A stretch of 64,000 nucleotides of DNA from an uncultured Opitutia bacterium (GTDB lineage: Bacteria > Verrucomicrobiota > Verrucomicrobiia > Opitutales > UBA953): assembly GCA_945957395.1 (NCBI GenBank), contig CAMFKE010000010.1, positions 62,001 through 126,000 on the forward strand, written 5' to 3'. The translations under genes and the position numbers were made by a program. Shown here in pieces: positions 49,544 to 58,481 of this stretch. The notes below the pieces were generated by a model. It ran no database searches and was not told the DNA's origin. It was given only the letters and a program-made list of their open reading frames with translations. Position 1 is the stretch's first letter. The number at the start of each line of letters is the position of its first letter.

Positions 49544-49860
49544 GCGATCCGCTCGAACGTCCGGATCCGGAAAAGGCGCGCGCCCGAAAAGGCGTGCGCC
49601 TTTTGCTTTTCACGCCCCGGATGTGCCGCGACGCGCCGCCGCTCGCATCCGCCGAAGGCCCGGCGACCGGGCCACCTCCGGCCGCATAGGCACGGAGCCG
49701 AACGGCACCGAAGCGGCTCTCTCAAAACAACTTGCAACCCGGCGCCCAGGCGCGCCTGCGCAGCCCGCACGACGCACCGGGGAGCGATTACTATTTTGGC
49801 ACGCCATCGTAATTATTGAGGGCTTGCAGAGTAGGCCCATGACCCCAGCTTGCGCCGCCG
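49544..49860. other. Intergenic region between trxA and the HAD gene
   Basis: 317 bases. Apart from the terminator, there is a less GC-rich patch (about 49785-49825) with an ATTAC / GTAAT dyad and TTGGCA. It is the likely promoter area of the HAD-type gene. No gene seen. Confidence 0.4.
49570..49614 (+). terminator. Terminator after trxA
   Basis: AAAAGGCGCGCGCC / GGCGTGCGCCTTTT stem with a 5-nt loop and T-rich end TTTTGCTTTT. Confidence 0.85.
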
Positions 49861-50379
49861 ATGCTTCGCCGCCTCTTCAAGTTCAAGAAGGAGACGCCTC
49901 CGCCGGAACCGGTTCCGACGGAGCGCGAAGCGCATACCAAGCCCTCCGAGCCCAAGGAAAAGCCGTGGATCGGCGTCGACCTGGACGGAACGCTCGCCCG
50001 CGCCACCCCGTGGAAGGGCATGACGCACATCGGCGAGCCCGTGCCACTCATGGTGCGCCGCGTGCAAGAGTGGACGAGCAAGGGCCTCACCGTGAAGATT
50101 GTCACGGCGCGCGCCCCGCACCCCGAGGCCGTCGAGGCCATCCGCCTCTGGCTTGTCAAACACGGCATGCCCGAGCTCGAGGTCACCGACCGCAAGGACT
50201 TCGGCATGATCGAGCTGTGGGACGACCGCGCCATCCAGGTGGTGCGCAACACCGGCAAACCCTTCCTGAGCCCCTCCCTCTTCGGACGCCCCAAGGCGCC
50301 AATCCTTTCGGACGAGGCTCCCGACGCGACCTTCTACCTCCTGCGCGCCGAACAGCCGCCGGAAACGCCCAAAGGCTGA
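49861..50379 (+). CDS. HAD-like hydrolase
   Basis: A 172-residue protein. After a short Lys-rich N-terminus comes HAD motif I, WIGVDLDGTLARATP, with nucleophile Asp40 and Asp42. A motif II-like threonine is in VKIVTARAP, and the last acidic motif in IELWDDRAIQVV. The cap is minimal (type C0/polynucleotide phosphatase-like). Substrate unknown. It starts 317 bases from trxA. Confidence 0.75.
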   Translation: MLRRLFKFKKETPPPEPVPTEREAHTKPSEPKEKPWIGVDLDGTLARATPWKGMTHIGEPVPLMVRRVQEWTSKGLTVKIVTARAPHPEAVEAIRLWLVKHGMPELEVTDRKDFGMIELWDDRAIQVVRNTGKPFLSPSLFGRPKAPILSDEAPDATFYLLRAEQPPETPKG

Positions 50380-50422
50380 AACTTCCCCCGCCCAAACTCA
50401 TTTTCCCATAACCCAATAAAAC

Positions 50423-50875
50423 ATGAAACCCACGATTCTTATAACGCTCGCCACCACGCTCCTGTGCGCCGCCGGCTGCACCTCCGAGCCCGACGCCGTC
50501 ACCATGGAAGTGACACGCGTCGCCTGCACCCACACGGGCGTGCTTTCCTATGATGTCACCATTCGCAACGACAGCGACGCGCCCATCACACTGGCGGATT
50601 GGGACGCCGCGCACCCGGAAAACAACTTCATCCTAAAGGCCGACACGCGCACCGTGCGCTCCGACCAGGTGGAGGCGGCGACCCCCGCCCGACCCCTGAC
50701 GCTGCGCCCCGCCCAGGCCGTCCGCGTCCCCTGCTCCCTTCGCGTCAAGGCCGCCCGCGGCCTTCACCACGCCGATGTGACGGTGAAATCCCAGCCGACC
50801 CTGCACGCTCAGTTCAGCTTCGAACTCATGCAGGACACCGACCTGGCCCAGCCCGCTCGCAAGCCCCTCCTCTGA
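50423..50875 (+). CDS. Hypothetical lipoprotein
   Basis: A 150-residue lipoprotein with signal ILITLATTLLCAAGC (lipid Cys at 19). The mature part looks like one Ig-like beta-sandwich (VACTHTGVLSYDVTIRNDSDAPITL, LTLRPAQAVRVPCSL). No name known. It lies 43 bases behind the HAD gene, so probably co-transcribed, and ends at a terminator. Confidence 0.55.
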   Translation: MKPTILITLATTLLCAAGCTSEPDAVTMEVTRVACTHTGVLSYDVTIRNDSDAPITLADWDAAHPENNFILKADTRTVRSDQVEAATPARPLTLRPAQAVRVPCSLRVKAARGLHHADVTVKSQPTLHAQFSFELMQDTDLAQPARKPLL

Positions 50876-50895
50876 GACACGCAGAATATCGACCT

Positions 50896-50938
50896 GAAAA
50901 AGGCCCGGAGTCGCAGCCGCGACACCGGGCCTTTCTCT
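50896..50938. terminator. Bidirectional terminator between lipoprotein and thiE
   Basis: AAAAAGGCCCGG / CCGGGCCTTT stem with a central GTCGC/GCGAC inner stem. It serves the converging genes. Confidence 0.85.
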
Positions 50939-50954
50939 TATCCGCGCACGGCGA

Positions 50955-51587
50955 TCACGCCCGCGCTTCGGCCAAACGGGAAAGAAGCTCGCGCGCGGCG
51001 ACGGCGGGTTCCGCCGCGGCCATGACGGAGGACGACACCGCCACACCGAGCGCTCCGGTGGCGAGAACGGCGGGGATGTCGTCGGCCACCACGCCGCCGA
51101 TGACGACGCAGGGCAGCGGCGCGAGCCGGTCGACGAGCCGCCGCAGATCCCCGGGGGCGAGCACGGGCGCCAGCTTTTGCTTGGTCGTGGTGAACCGCCA
51201 GGGCCCCACGCCCGCATAGTCGGCGACGCGCTCGCGCAGCACCTTCTCCGCATCCTCCGGGAAATTCACGGTGACGCCGACAAGGCGCGCCTCGCCGAGC
51301 AGCCTGCGGGCCTCGACCGGCGACATGTCCTCGCGCCCCAGGTGCACGCCGTCGGCGCCGCAGGCGAGCGCCAATTCGGGCGAGTCGTTGACGATGCAAA
51401 CGGCGCCGTGCCGGCGGCACTCCGCCACCACCTCGCGCGCCTCGCGCAGCCGGGCTTCGCCCGAAAGCGCCTTGGTTCTGAACTGAATCCAGCGCGCACC
51501 GCCCGCGCAGGCCGCCGCGGCCTGCTCTGCATGCGAGCGGCCGGGCAGGTCGAGCGTGAGAACCTGGAGCGGTGAGATGCTTTTCAT
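50955..51587 (-). CDS. thiE: Thiamine-phosphate synthase
   Basis: A 210-residue TIM-barrel enzyme joining hydroxymethylpyrimidine-PP and thiazole phosphate. Signature text WIQFRTKAL, CIVNDSPELALACGADGVHLG, GREDMSP and VVIGGVVADDIPAVLATGALGVAVSS fits ThiE, although R-x-K/GG residues should be checked against TenI, the inactive paralogue. It follows tyrS by 52 bases on the same strand. No TPP riboswitch is seen in that short gap. Confidence 0.85.
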   Translation of the reverse strand: MKSISPLQVLTLDLPGRSHAEQAAAACAGGARWIQFRTKALSGEARLREAREVVAECRRHGAVCIVNDSPELALACGADGVHLGREDMSPVEARRLLGEARLVGVTVNFPEDAEKVLRERVADYAGVGPWRFTTTKQKLAPVLAPGDLRRLVDRLAPLPCVVIGGVVADDIPAVLATGALGVAVSSSVMAAAEPAVAARELLSRLAEARA

Positions 51588-51639
51588 GGAGGAAACCAGC
51601 GCGCGGCAAATCGCCAAAGGTCCGCCGGGAGCCCGACGC

Positions 51640-52851
51640 TTAGTCGACCAGCTTCACGAAGGTGCGCTTGCCGGCCTGCACCACGGTCGAGGTGATCGGG
51701 CGCACGAAGCGCAGCGCCGGATCAGTCACCTTCTCGTCATTCACCTTCACCGCGCCCTGCTGGAACAGACGGCGGATTTCGGCCTTCGACGGAAACAGTC
51801 CGGTGGCGGCGAGCAGGTCGGTCAGCGTGGCCTCGTTGGCCTCCGGCACCAGCCTGTCCCAGGTGAACTCGGGAATGTCGTCGCGCACCTGCTTCTTGGA
51901 AAACACGGCCTCGAACTGAGCGCGCTCATGCGTGGCCACATCCAGCGAGTGGAAGAGCGCGGTGAGCGACACGGCGAGCTGCTTCTTCGCCTCCATCGGG
52001 TGGATCTTCTTGCGCTCGAGAATCTCGGCCTCGGGAAGCTCCAGAAGGAACTTGTAGTAGGCCCACATGGTCTCGTCCGGGATGGACATGATCTTGCCGA
52101 ACATGTCCTTGGGGTTGTCGTTGAAGGCGATGTAGTTGCCGAGGGACTTCGACATCTTCTTCTCGCCGTCGAGACCGACGAGCAGGGGCATCGTGATGAC
52201 CGCCTGTTCCGGCTTGCCGGCGTCCTTCTGGAAAACGCGGCCCACCAGGTTGTTGAAAAGCTGATCGCTGCCGCCCAGTTCCAGGTCGCTGTCGATCATC
52301 ACGGAATCGTAGCCCTGGAGAAGCGGGTAGAGGAACTCGACGACCGAGATGGGCGTCTGCGAGGCGTAGCGCTTCGCGAAATCGTCGCGCTCCAGCAGGC
52401 GAGCCACGGTCATGTGGCGGGCCAGGTGCAGGCAGTCCATGAAGCTCATGCGCGCGAACCACTCGCTGTTGCGACGCACCTCGGTCTTGTCCTTGTCCAG
52501 GATGCGGAAGGCCTGCTCCAGGTAGGTGGAGGCGTTGTTCTCGATCTCCGCCTCGGTGAGCACGGGGCGCGTCTCGGAGCGGCCGGAGGGGTCGCCGATG
52601 CGCGTGGTGTAGTCGCCGATGATGAGCACCGCCTGATGGCCCATGTCCTGAAACTGGCGCAGCTTGTTGAGGCACACCATGTGGCCGAAGGTCAGGTCCG
52701 GGCGCGTCGGATCCACGCCCAGCTTGACGCGCAGACGCTTGCCCGACTTCAGCCGCTCGAGGATGTCCGCGGCGCCGTGGAAGGTGTCGGTACGCTCGCG
52801 CATGAGCGCGACCTGCTGTTCGGGAGAAAGGGGGGGCATGGACATGGTCAC
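51640..52851 (-). CDS. tyrS: Tyrosyl-tRNA synthetase
   Basis: A 403-residue class I synthetase. The HIGH region reads DLTFGHMVCLNKLRQF (His57), the KMSKS loop DGEKKMSKSLGNY, and the C-terminus carries an S4-like RNA-binding domain (FPSKAEIRRLFQQGAVKVNDEKV). It is of the TyrZ/short type rather than the E. coli TyrS type. Three in-frame starts lie within 12 bases (MTMSMPP); I use the first. A one-armed heptad array lies just upstream. Confidence 0.95.
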   Translation of the reverse strand: MTMSMPPLSPEQQVALMRERTDTFHGAADILERLKSGKRLRVKLGVDPTRPDLTFGHMVCLNKLRQFQDMGHQAVLIIGDYTTRIGDPSGRSETRPVLTEAEIENNASTYLEQAFRILDKDKTEVRRNSEWFARMSFMDCLHLARHMTVARLLERDDFAKRYASQTPISVVEFLYPLLQGYDSVMIDSDLELGGSDQLFNNLVGRVFQKDAGKPEQAVITMPLLVGLDGEKKMSKSLGNYIAFNDNPKDMFGKIMSIPDETMWAYYKFLLELPEAEILERKKIHPMEAKKQLAVSLTALFHSLDVATHERAQFEAVFSKKQVRDDIPEFTWDRLVPEANEATLTDLLAATGLFPSKAEIRRLFQQGAVKVNDEKVTDPALRFVRPITSTVVQAGKRTFVKLVD

Positions 52852-52868
52852 GCTGGGAAAGTTGAGCC

Positions 52869-52896
52869 GTTCAGGATTCAGGTTTCAGGCGGCAGG
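52869..52896. repeat. One-armed heptad array before tyrS
   Basis: GTTCAGG ATTCAGG / TTTCAGG CGGCAGG in exact 7-base register, 17 bases from the tyrS ATG. No convincing second arm is visible. Confidence 0.7.
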
Positions 52897-53013
52897 GGGA
52901 AACAAAAAATCACAGGATGCCGCCAACGCCCGCAGCCGGCGTTGAAAAAGAACAGAACCCCGAGGCGCGCGAGCTGTGTATGCGGCGCGCGGGCGCCGTC
53001 TGCGCCACGCCCC

Positions 53014-54183
53014 ATGCCTCAACACCCCAAGGTCTTCCTCGGTTTCGACTACTATGTTCCCGCCGTCCACCGGGGCGTCGTTCGCGCCGCGCGCGAACTC
53101 GGATGGCACCTGCAGACCAACGCCCATGACCGGCGCGTCCCGCTCGACCGGCGATTCGACGGACTCATCCTCCAATTCGGAAGCGACCCCGCGCTCGACG
53201 CCCTCGCGCTCGCCCACCCGGGCCGCGTCGTGGACATCACGCGCCGGCGACCGGACACGCGCCTGCACCGCGTTTACCAAGACCCTGCCGCCGCCGGCGA
53301 ACTCGCGGCGGAATTCCTGCTGAAACAGGGGCACGGCGACTTCGCCGTGCTGGAGGGCGGGCACTGGGCGGACCCCGCGAGGTGCGACGCCTTCGTCGCC
53401 GCAATCAGGGCGGCGGGACGCCCTTGCCGCCGCTGGAAGCGGCCGCGGCACGCGGAGGCCGGAAACGACACCGACGCGCTCGCCGAACTCCTGAGAGAGA
53501 AGCTGAACGCGCACGCGGGGCCGCTCGCCGTGTTCTGCATGCACGACGCGCACGCCGCACTCCTTCTGCGCGTCGCTCACGAGCTTGGCGTGACCGTGCC
53601 CGGCAAACTCTGCGTGCTGGGGTGCGACGACGAGGAACTCTTGTGCGAGGCCACCCGCCCTCCGCTCTCCAGCATCAACCTGAATTTCGAAACCGTCGGC
53701 CACCGGGCCGCGCTGAGGCTCGACGCGCTCATGCGCGGCGACTGCTCAGCGCCGCGGGAGACGGGGGTGCCGCCCTCGGGCGTGACCGAACGCCTGAGCA
53801 CCGGCGCCCTGCGCTCGGACAACCCGCGCGTGCGCGCGGCCTTGGAGCTGATCGAGCGCGCGGGCGACGCCACGCCGCAGGTGGAGTCGCTCGCCCGCGC
53901 CGCCGGGGTGAACCGTCGCACACTGGAACGCGCGTTTCGGGAAACGCTTGGGTGCAGCCCGCTGGAGGTCATCATCCGGCACCGCGTGGAGCGCGCCGCA
54001 CGCCTGATGCGCGAACACCCGTCCATGAGCGGCCCTCGGGTTGCCGAGCGACTGGGCTACCGCTCCCTCGCCCACTTCTACCGGCAATTCTCGCAGGTGA
54101 AAGGCGTGCCGGTCGACGAGTTCCGCCGCCGACACTCCGCGGCGGGGCTTGGCGAACCGTCCGCCTCTCGCCGTCACTTGTAG
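53014..54183 (+). CDS. XylR-like AraC-family transcription regulator
   Basis: A 389-residue regulator with an N-terminal periplasmic-binding-protein-like sensor (LacI/XylR type) and a C-terminal AraC helix-turn-helix. The sensor has VFLGFDYYVPAVHRGVVRAAREL, FDGLILQFG, CMHDAHAALLLRVAHELG and VLGCDDEELLCEATRPPLSSI. The DNA-binding domain (about 275-380) has VESLARAAGVNRRTLERAF and GYRSLAHFYRQFSQVKG. It probably senses a sugar. It converges on namZ, with a 10-base overlap of the ends, and diverges from tyrS. Confidence 0.88.
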   Translation: MPQHPKVFLGFDYYVPAVHRGVVRAARELGWHLQTNAHDRRVPLDRRFDGLILQFGSDPALDALALAHPGRVVDITRRRPDTRLHRVYQDPAAAGELAAEFLLKQGHGDFAVLEGGHWADPARCDAFVAAIRAAGRPCRRWKRPRHAEAGNDTDALAELLREKLNAHAGPLAVFCMHDAHAALLLRVAHELGVTVPGKLCVLGCDDEELLCEATRPPLSSINLNFETVGHRAALRLDALMRGDCSAPRETGVPPSGVTERLSTGALRSDNPRVRAALELIERAGDATPQVESLARAAGVNRRTLERAFRETLGCSPLEVIIRHRVERAARLMREHPSMSGPRVAERLGYRSLAHFYRQFSQVKGVPVDEFRRRHSAAGLGEPSASRRHL

Positions 54184-55442
54184 AGCATGAAGGGCTTGCT
54201 CGACTCGCGGAAAGCCGCGGCCTGGGCGGACCAACGGGCGACGAACGCCTTCACATCCGCCTTGGCGCCCTTGGTGCGCAGCTCGTTGAACCAGGCGCGC
54301 GAGCCCACATGCTTGTTGAACAGCAGGGCCTGGTTGGCCGACGCGGCCCGGTACGGGTTGCCGCGGCTCCACGCGCACGCGAGACGCATCATGTGGAAAC
54401 TGATCTCCGTGGGGCGGCTGTTATGCCAGTCCTTCACGCCGAGGTACACGCCCTGCCCGCCGTCCATCATCATGCGCGGCGCGGGGTCCAGGCCGGGCAC
54501 GCGGCAGCGGTTGAACTCGCGCGCGATGTCGGCCGCCTTGCGGTTCGGGTAGCCGACCCAGCGGAACGGATACAGGGGGCCGTAGCCGTGGTAAAAGTCG
54601 CCCAGCTGGCAGCCCAGCCCGGTCATGGCGTAGCCCATGGCGGCGTCGGCCGTGGGGATCTTGGGGGAAGTGGGAACCCAGCGAAGGCCCGTATCCGCCC
54701 AAAGCATACCGCGGCGCCAGCCCTTCATGGGCATGACCTTCAGTCGGCCCTTGGCGCGGGCGGCGGGACTGAGCGTCAGCCAGCCGGGAGAGCGCACCGC
54801 CATGAGGGCGAGCTCGCCGATGGTGAGCCCGTGGACATAGGGAACCGGATACATGCCCACATAGCTCTCGAACTCGCGGTCCAGCCCCGGTCCGTCCGCC
54901 AGAAGGCCGCCCAGCGGGTTGGGACGGTCGAGCACCACGACCTGAACGCCGGCCTCGAAGCAGGCCTCGATGACGAGGCGCATGCAGCTCACATAGGTGT
55001 AGGAGCGGCAGCCGACATCCTGCAGGTCGATGAGCATGGCGTCCAACCCCTCGAGCATGTCGGGCGTCGGCCGGCGCGTCTTCCCGTACAGGGAGAACAC
55101 AGGCAGCCCCGTGCGCCGGTCGATGGTGTTTTGCACGGGGATCTCGGCCTTCTCGGTGCCGTAGATACCGTGTTCGGGCCCGAACAGTTTCACGAGCCTG
55201 ACGCCCTGAGACTTGGCCCGGATAAGCACATCCATCGTGCGCTCCCCGCGCCGGTTCACCCCCGCCGGGTGCGTGACGAGGCCGACGCGCTTGCCCTTGA
55301 TGTCCGAGAAGCCGCGCTCCTCCAACACATCGATGCCGAGCGACACGCGGCCGCCGGCAAGCGACTGCGCCAGCGCCGACGGGGCGAGCGCGGCGAGCGC
55401 GGCGCCCACGGCGAAGGTCTTCAAAAAGTCGCGGCGGTCCAT
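54174..55442 (-). CDS. namZ: Tat-exported DUF1343 protein (NamZ-type exo-beta-N-acetylmuramidase)
   Basis: A 422-residue exported protein with Tat signal MDRRDFLKTFAVGAALA. DUF1343 hallmarks are KRVGLVTHPAGVN, LVKLFGPEHGIYG, LPVFSLYGKTRRPT, LIDLQDVGCRSYTYV and LDRPNPLGG. NamZ enzymes release N-acetylmuramic acid from peptidoglycan fragments. No MurNAc kinase or MurQ is nearby, so the exact role is open. The upstream array at 55460-55582 and gene rfaE2 lie divergent to it. Confidence 0.87.
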   Translation of the reverse strand: MDRRDFLKTFAVGAALAALAPSALAQSLAGGRVSLGIDVLEERGFSDIKGKRVGLVTHPAGVNRRGERTMDVLIRAKSQGVRLVKLFGPEHGIYGTEKAEIPVQNTIDRRTGLPVFSLYGKTRRPTPDMLEGLDAMLIDLQDVGCRSYTYVSCMRLVIEACFEAGVQVVVLDRPNPLGGLLADGPGLDREFESYVGMYPVPYVHGLTIGELALMAVRSPGWLTLSPAARAKGRLKVMPMKGWRRGMLWADTGLRWVPTSPKIPTADAAMGYAMTGLGCQLGDFYHGYGPLYPFRWVGYPNRKAADIAREFNRCRVPGLDPAPRMMMDGGQGVYLGVKDWHNSRPTEISFHMMRLACAWSRGNPYRAASANQALLFNKHVGSRAWFNELRTKGAKADVKAFVARWSAQAAAFRESSKPFMLYK

Positions 55443-55459
55443 GGGCGAGCACACAAAGA

Positions 55460-55582
55460 GTGAATGGTGAATGGTGAAGAGTGAAAATAGCCGGAACGCA
55501 GCTTGCCGGGCGACGCAGGTCCGAGCTCGAACGGGAAATCTCCTGAACACTCATTTCGCCATTCACTCTTCACCATTCGCAC
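55460..55582. repeat. Inverted heptad array between namZ and the nucleotidyltransferase gene
   Basis: Left units GTGAATG GTGAATG / GTGAAGA GTGAAAA (55460-55487); right units TTCGCCA TTCACTC / TTCACCA TTCGCAC (55555-55582). The right is the reverse-complement type. It lies between divergent genes, 14 bases before the ATG at 55597 and 18 bases before the namZ start. Confidence 0.92.
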
Positions 55583-55596
55583 TTTGTCTGCCTCGC

Positions 55597-56109
55597 ATGT
55601 CCCCCCTTGAGAACAACCCGAAACTCATGACACTCCCGCGCGCCATCGCCCGGCGCGCCGAACTGAAGGCGGCCGGCAAGCGGCTCGTGCTGACCAACGG
55701 GTGCTTCGACCTGCTGCACTGCGGCCACCTCTACTACCTGCGCGAGGCCGCATCCCTGGGCGACGAGCTCTGGATCGGACTCAACGGTGAGGCCAGCGTG
55801 CGCGCCCTCAAGGGCCCCACCCGCCCCGTGCAAAGCGACCTTGAGCGCGCCTACGCGCTGGGAGCGCTGCCCTTTGTCCACGGTCTTTTCACCTTCGAGA
55901 CCCCCCGCCTCGACGGCGAAATCCGCGCCCTGCGCCCGGATGTGTACGCCAAGGCCGGCGACTACACCCTCGACAAGCTCGACCCCGGCGAGCGTGCGGC
56001 GCTGGAGGAAAGCGGGACGCAAATCAGCTTCCTGCCATTCCTTCCCGGCTACAGCACAACCGGGCTGATCGCCAAGATCTGCGCCGCGGCGAAAGCCGGG
56101 GCGCTCTGA
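55597..56109 (+). CDS. Glycero-manno-heptose 1-phosphate-type adenylyltransferase (RfaE2/HldE C-domain)
   Basis: A 170-residue cytidylyltransferase-fold enzyme of the RfaE domain-2 type. Key motif LVLTNGCFDLLHCGHLYYL has H-C-G-H (His41, His44). Other text: LWIGLNGEASVRALKGPTRP, VYAKAGDYTLDKLDP, STTGLIAKI. It would activate heptose 1-phosphate for LPS, in line with an outer membrane. No kinase domain is fused. The start MSPLENNPK avoids the array-derived upstream extension. Confidence 0.85.
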   Translation: MSPLENNPKLMTLPRAIARRAELKAAGKRLVLTNGCFDLLHCGHLYYLREAASLGDELWIGLNGEASVRALKGPTRPVQSDLERAYALGALPFVHGLFTFETPRLDGEIRALRPDVYAKAGDYTLDKLDPGERAALEESGTQISFLPFLPGYSTTGLIAKICAAAKAGAL

Positions 56110-56200
56110 GGCGAGCCGGCCCGGCGGCCGGCCCGTCCTGCGCGCCTTAGGCATGGAACAAGTCGCACGGGTTTCTTTTTCCTGCCCGACTTTTCCGCCC

Positions 56201-58378
56201 ATGCCCCCGCGCCTTTCGCTTTTCATCGCCCTCGCAGCCGCCCTGCCGGCAGCTTCCGCCGCCCCCCTGCCCCCGGTCCCCGAGTCCCCGCAGTCGGACA
56301 TCGTCTACACGCTGCATGATCAAAAGATCGCCGACCCGTACCGCTGGCTGGAAGGCAGCGCCGCACCCGAACTCGGCCATCCCGACCCGGCGCTTGACCG
56401 GCGCGTGCGCGAGTGGTCCCTCGCGCAGAACGCTCGCACCCAGGCCTTTTTCGACGCGCAGCCCGGCCGCGCGGCCCTCGACGCCAGACTGCGCTCCCTC
56501 TTCCGTCCGGACTCCGTCAGCGTCCCGCTGATCCGCGGTTCGCGCGAATTCGTATCGCGACGCAGCGGCGACGACAGCAACGCCGTGCTCTTCGTGAGAG
56601 ACACGCCCACCGGCGCCGAACGCGAGCTACTCAACCTCAACCGGACGCACCCCGACGGGCGCACCTCGCTCGCCCGCACGACGCCCAGCCTCGAGGGCGA
56701 GCTCGTCGCGTTCGCCACCTTCAAGTCGGGCGATGAAAACACCACGCTTCGCGTGCTCAACGCCGCCGACGGAACCCTGCTGCCGGACATCATCACAGGC
56801 AAAGCGGCTGTGGCCGGCTGGCTTCCGGGTGGTCGCGCCTTCATCTACTCCAAGCTTAGGGACATCCGTAATCCGCACTCGCGGGAAATCCGCCTGCATC
56901 GCCTCGGCGAGGACCCGTCGCGCGACCGGCTCATCTGCGCCCAGCACGAATCCGGCCCGTTCGCCACCACCGGAGGCCCCTTCGCCGAACTCGACTCCGA
57001 GGGACGCTGGCTCATCCTCGGCTACCACAAGGGATGGGGCGTCAACGACCTGCGCGTGTGCGACTTCCCCCACTGGCTGGCCACGGGCGAACTGCGCGGC
57101 CCCGTCATCGCCGAGAACGCCCATGCGGCCTACTCCGGCGTGATCCGCGGAGACACTCTCTTCCTTCGCACCACCGAGGGCGCCCTGAACGGCCGCCTGT
57201 TCAAGATCAACCTGCGCGACGCCTCGCGCGACAAGTGGAGCGAGATCATCCCGCCGCAGCCGGACCGCTCGATCGCCAATGTCTCGCTGGCGAAGGACTT
57301 CATCGCCGTCTCCTGGAACGAAAACGCCCTCACGCGCCTTGAACTGCGCGATTTCGAGGGCGCCATCGTGCGCGACCTGCCGCAGCCCGGCGTGGGCGTG
57401 GCCTGGCTCACCACGGACGAAAAATCCAACATCGCCCACCTCTCCTTCAGCAGCCTCAACGAGCCGCAGTCGACCTACCGGGTCGACCTCACGAGCGGGG
57501 AGCGAAGCCTCTACTTCCGCCCCGCCCAGCCCGTCTCCCCCGCGGACTACGAGGTGAAACAGCTCTTCTACAAGTCCAAGGACGGCACGCGCGTGCCGCT
57601 TTTCGTGGCGCACAAGAAGGGCATTCGCCTCGACGGCGCCCGACCCACCATCCTCTGGGGCTACGGAGGCTTCTCGGTTTCCCAGCGACCCTGGTTCAAC
57701 TCCGCCATCATCCCCTGGCTCGACGCCGGCGGCGTCTACGCCGTCGCGGGACTGCGCGGCGGCAGCGAGTACGGCGAGGCCTGGCACAGGGACGGCATGC
57801 TCGAGAAAAAGCAGAACGTCTTCGACGACTTCATCGCCGCAGCCGAATTCCTCATCGCCGAAAAGTACACCTCGCCGGCGCATCTGGGCGTCAAGGGCGG
57901 CTCCAACGGGGGCCTGCTCACGGGCGCCGTGCTGACCCAGCGACCCGACCTCTTCTCGGCCGTCAATGTGGGCGTGCCCCTGTTGGACATGCTGCGCTAT
58001 CAGCACTTCCTCATGGCCCGCGTCTGGGTGCCCGAATACGGCGACCCGGCCCGCGAGGCCGATTTCCGCTGGCTCAGCGCGTACTCGCCTTATCACAACA
58101 TCCGCCGGGGCGTGAAGTACCCGGCCACGCTCATCGAGGCCGGTGAAAACGACACGCGCGTGCACCCGCTGCACGCCCGCAAGATGGCCGCCCGCCTGCA
58201 GGCCGAGACGGCCGGCGACCCGCTCACGCGCCCCATCCTGCTGCGCGTCGACTTCGACTCCGGACACGGCGCCGGCAAGTCCTTCGACATGCGCGTGCGC
58301 GACACGGCGGACAACCTGCTGTTCTTCGCGCGCCATCTCGGCCTGCGATTCCCCGAGGAAACCAAGGGCAAGAGCTAA
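56201..58378 (+). CDS. Prolyl oligopeptidase (S9A)
   Basis: A 725-residue exported prolyl oligopeptidase with signal MPPRLSLFIALAAALPAASA. A seven-bladed propeller (about 80-430) precedes the alpha/beta-hydrolase domain. Active-site residues are Ser568 in GGSNGGLL, the Asp in AGENDTRVHPLHARKM and the His in DSGHGAGKS, all intact. The N-terminal DPYRWLE is the family start. It cleaves after proline in short peptides, here probably in the periplasm or outside. A terminator follows. Confidence 0.95.
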   Translation: MPPRLSLFIALAAALPAASAAPLPPVPESPQSDIVYTLHDQKIADPYRWLEGSAAPELGHPDPALDRRVREWSLAQNARTQAFFDAQPGRAALDARLRSLFRPDSVSVPLIRGSREFVSRRSGDDSNAVLFVRDTPTGAERELLNLNRTHPDGRTSLARTTPSLEGELVAFATFKSGDENTTLRVLNAADGTLLPDIITGKAAVAGWLPGGRAFIYSKLRDIRNPHSREIRLHRLGEDPSRDRLICAQHESGPFATTGGPFAELDSEGRWLILGYHKGWGVNDLRVCDFPHWLATGELRGPVIAENAHAAYSGVIRGDTLFLRTTEGALNGRLFKINLRDASRDKWSEIIPPQPDRSIANVSLAKDFIAVSWNENALTRLELRDFEGAIVRDLPQPGVGVAWLTTDEKSNIAHLSFSSLNEPQSTYRVDLTSGERSLYFRPAQPVSPADYEVKQLFYKSKDGTRVPLFVAHKKGIRLDGARPTILWGYGGFSVSQRPWFNSAIIPWLDAGGVYAVAGLRGGSEYGEAWHRDGMLEKKQNVFDDFIAAAEFLIAEKYTSPAHLGVKGGSNGGLLTGAVLTQRPDLFSAVNVGVPLLDMLRYQHFLMARVWVPEYGDPAREADFRWLSAYSPYHNIRRGVKYPATLIEAGENDTRVHPLHARKMAARLQAETAGDPLTRPILLRVDFDSGHGAGKSFDMRVRDTADNLLFFARHLGLRFPEETKGKS

Positions 58379-58409
58379 GCCGCGCCGCGCGCCCGGCGCC
58401 AAAAGCAGG

Positions 58410-58440
58410 AAAGCCGCCCCGTCCGGGGCGGCTTTCCTAT
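58410..58440. terminator. Terminator after the prolyl oligopeptidase
   Basis: AAAGCCGCCCC / GGGGCGGCTTT 11-bp stem with a 4-nt loop then CCTATTG. Bidirectional, as the next gene converges. Confidence 0.85.
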
Positions 58441-58481
58441 TGTATCCGTTCTGCGCACACAGGGTGCGCGGAAAGGGCGGA

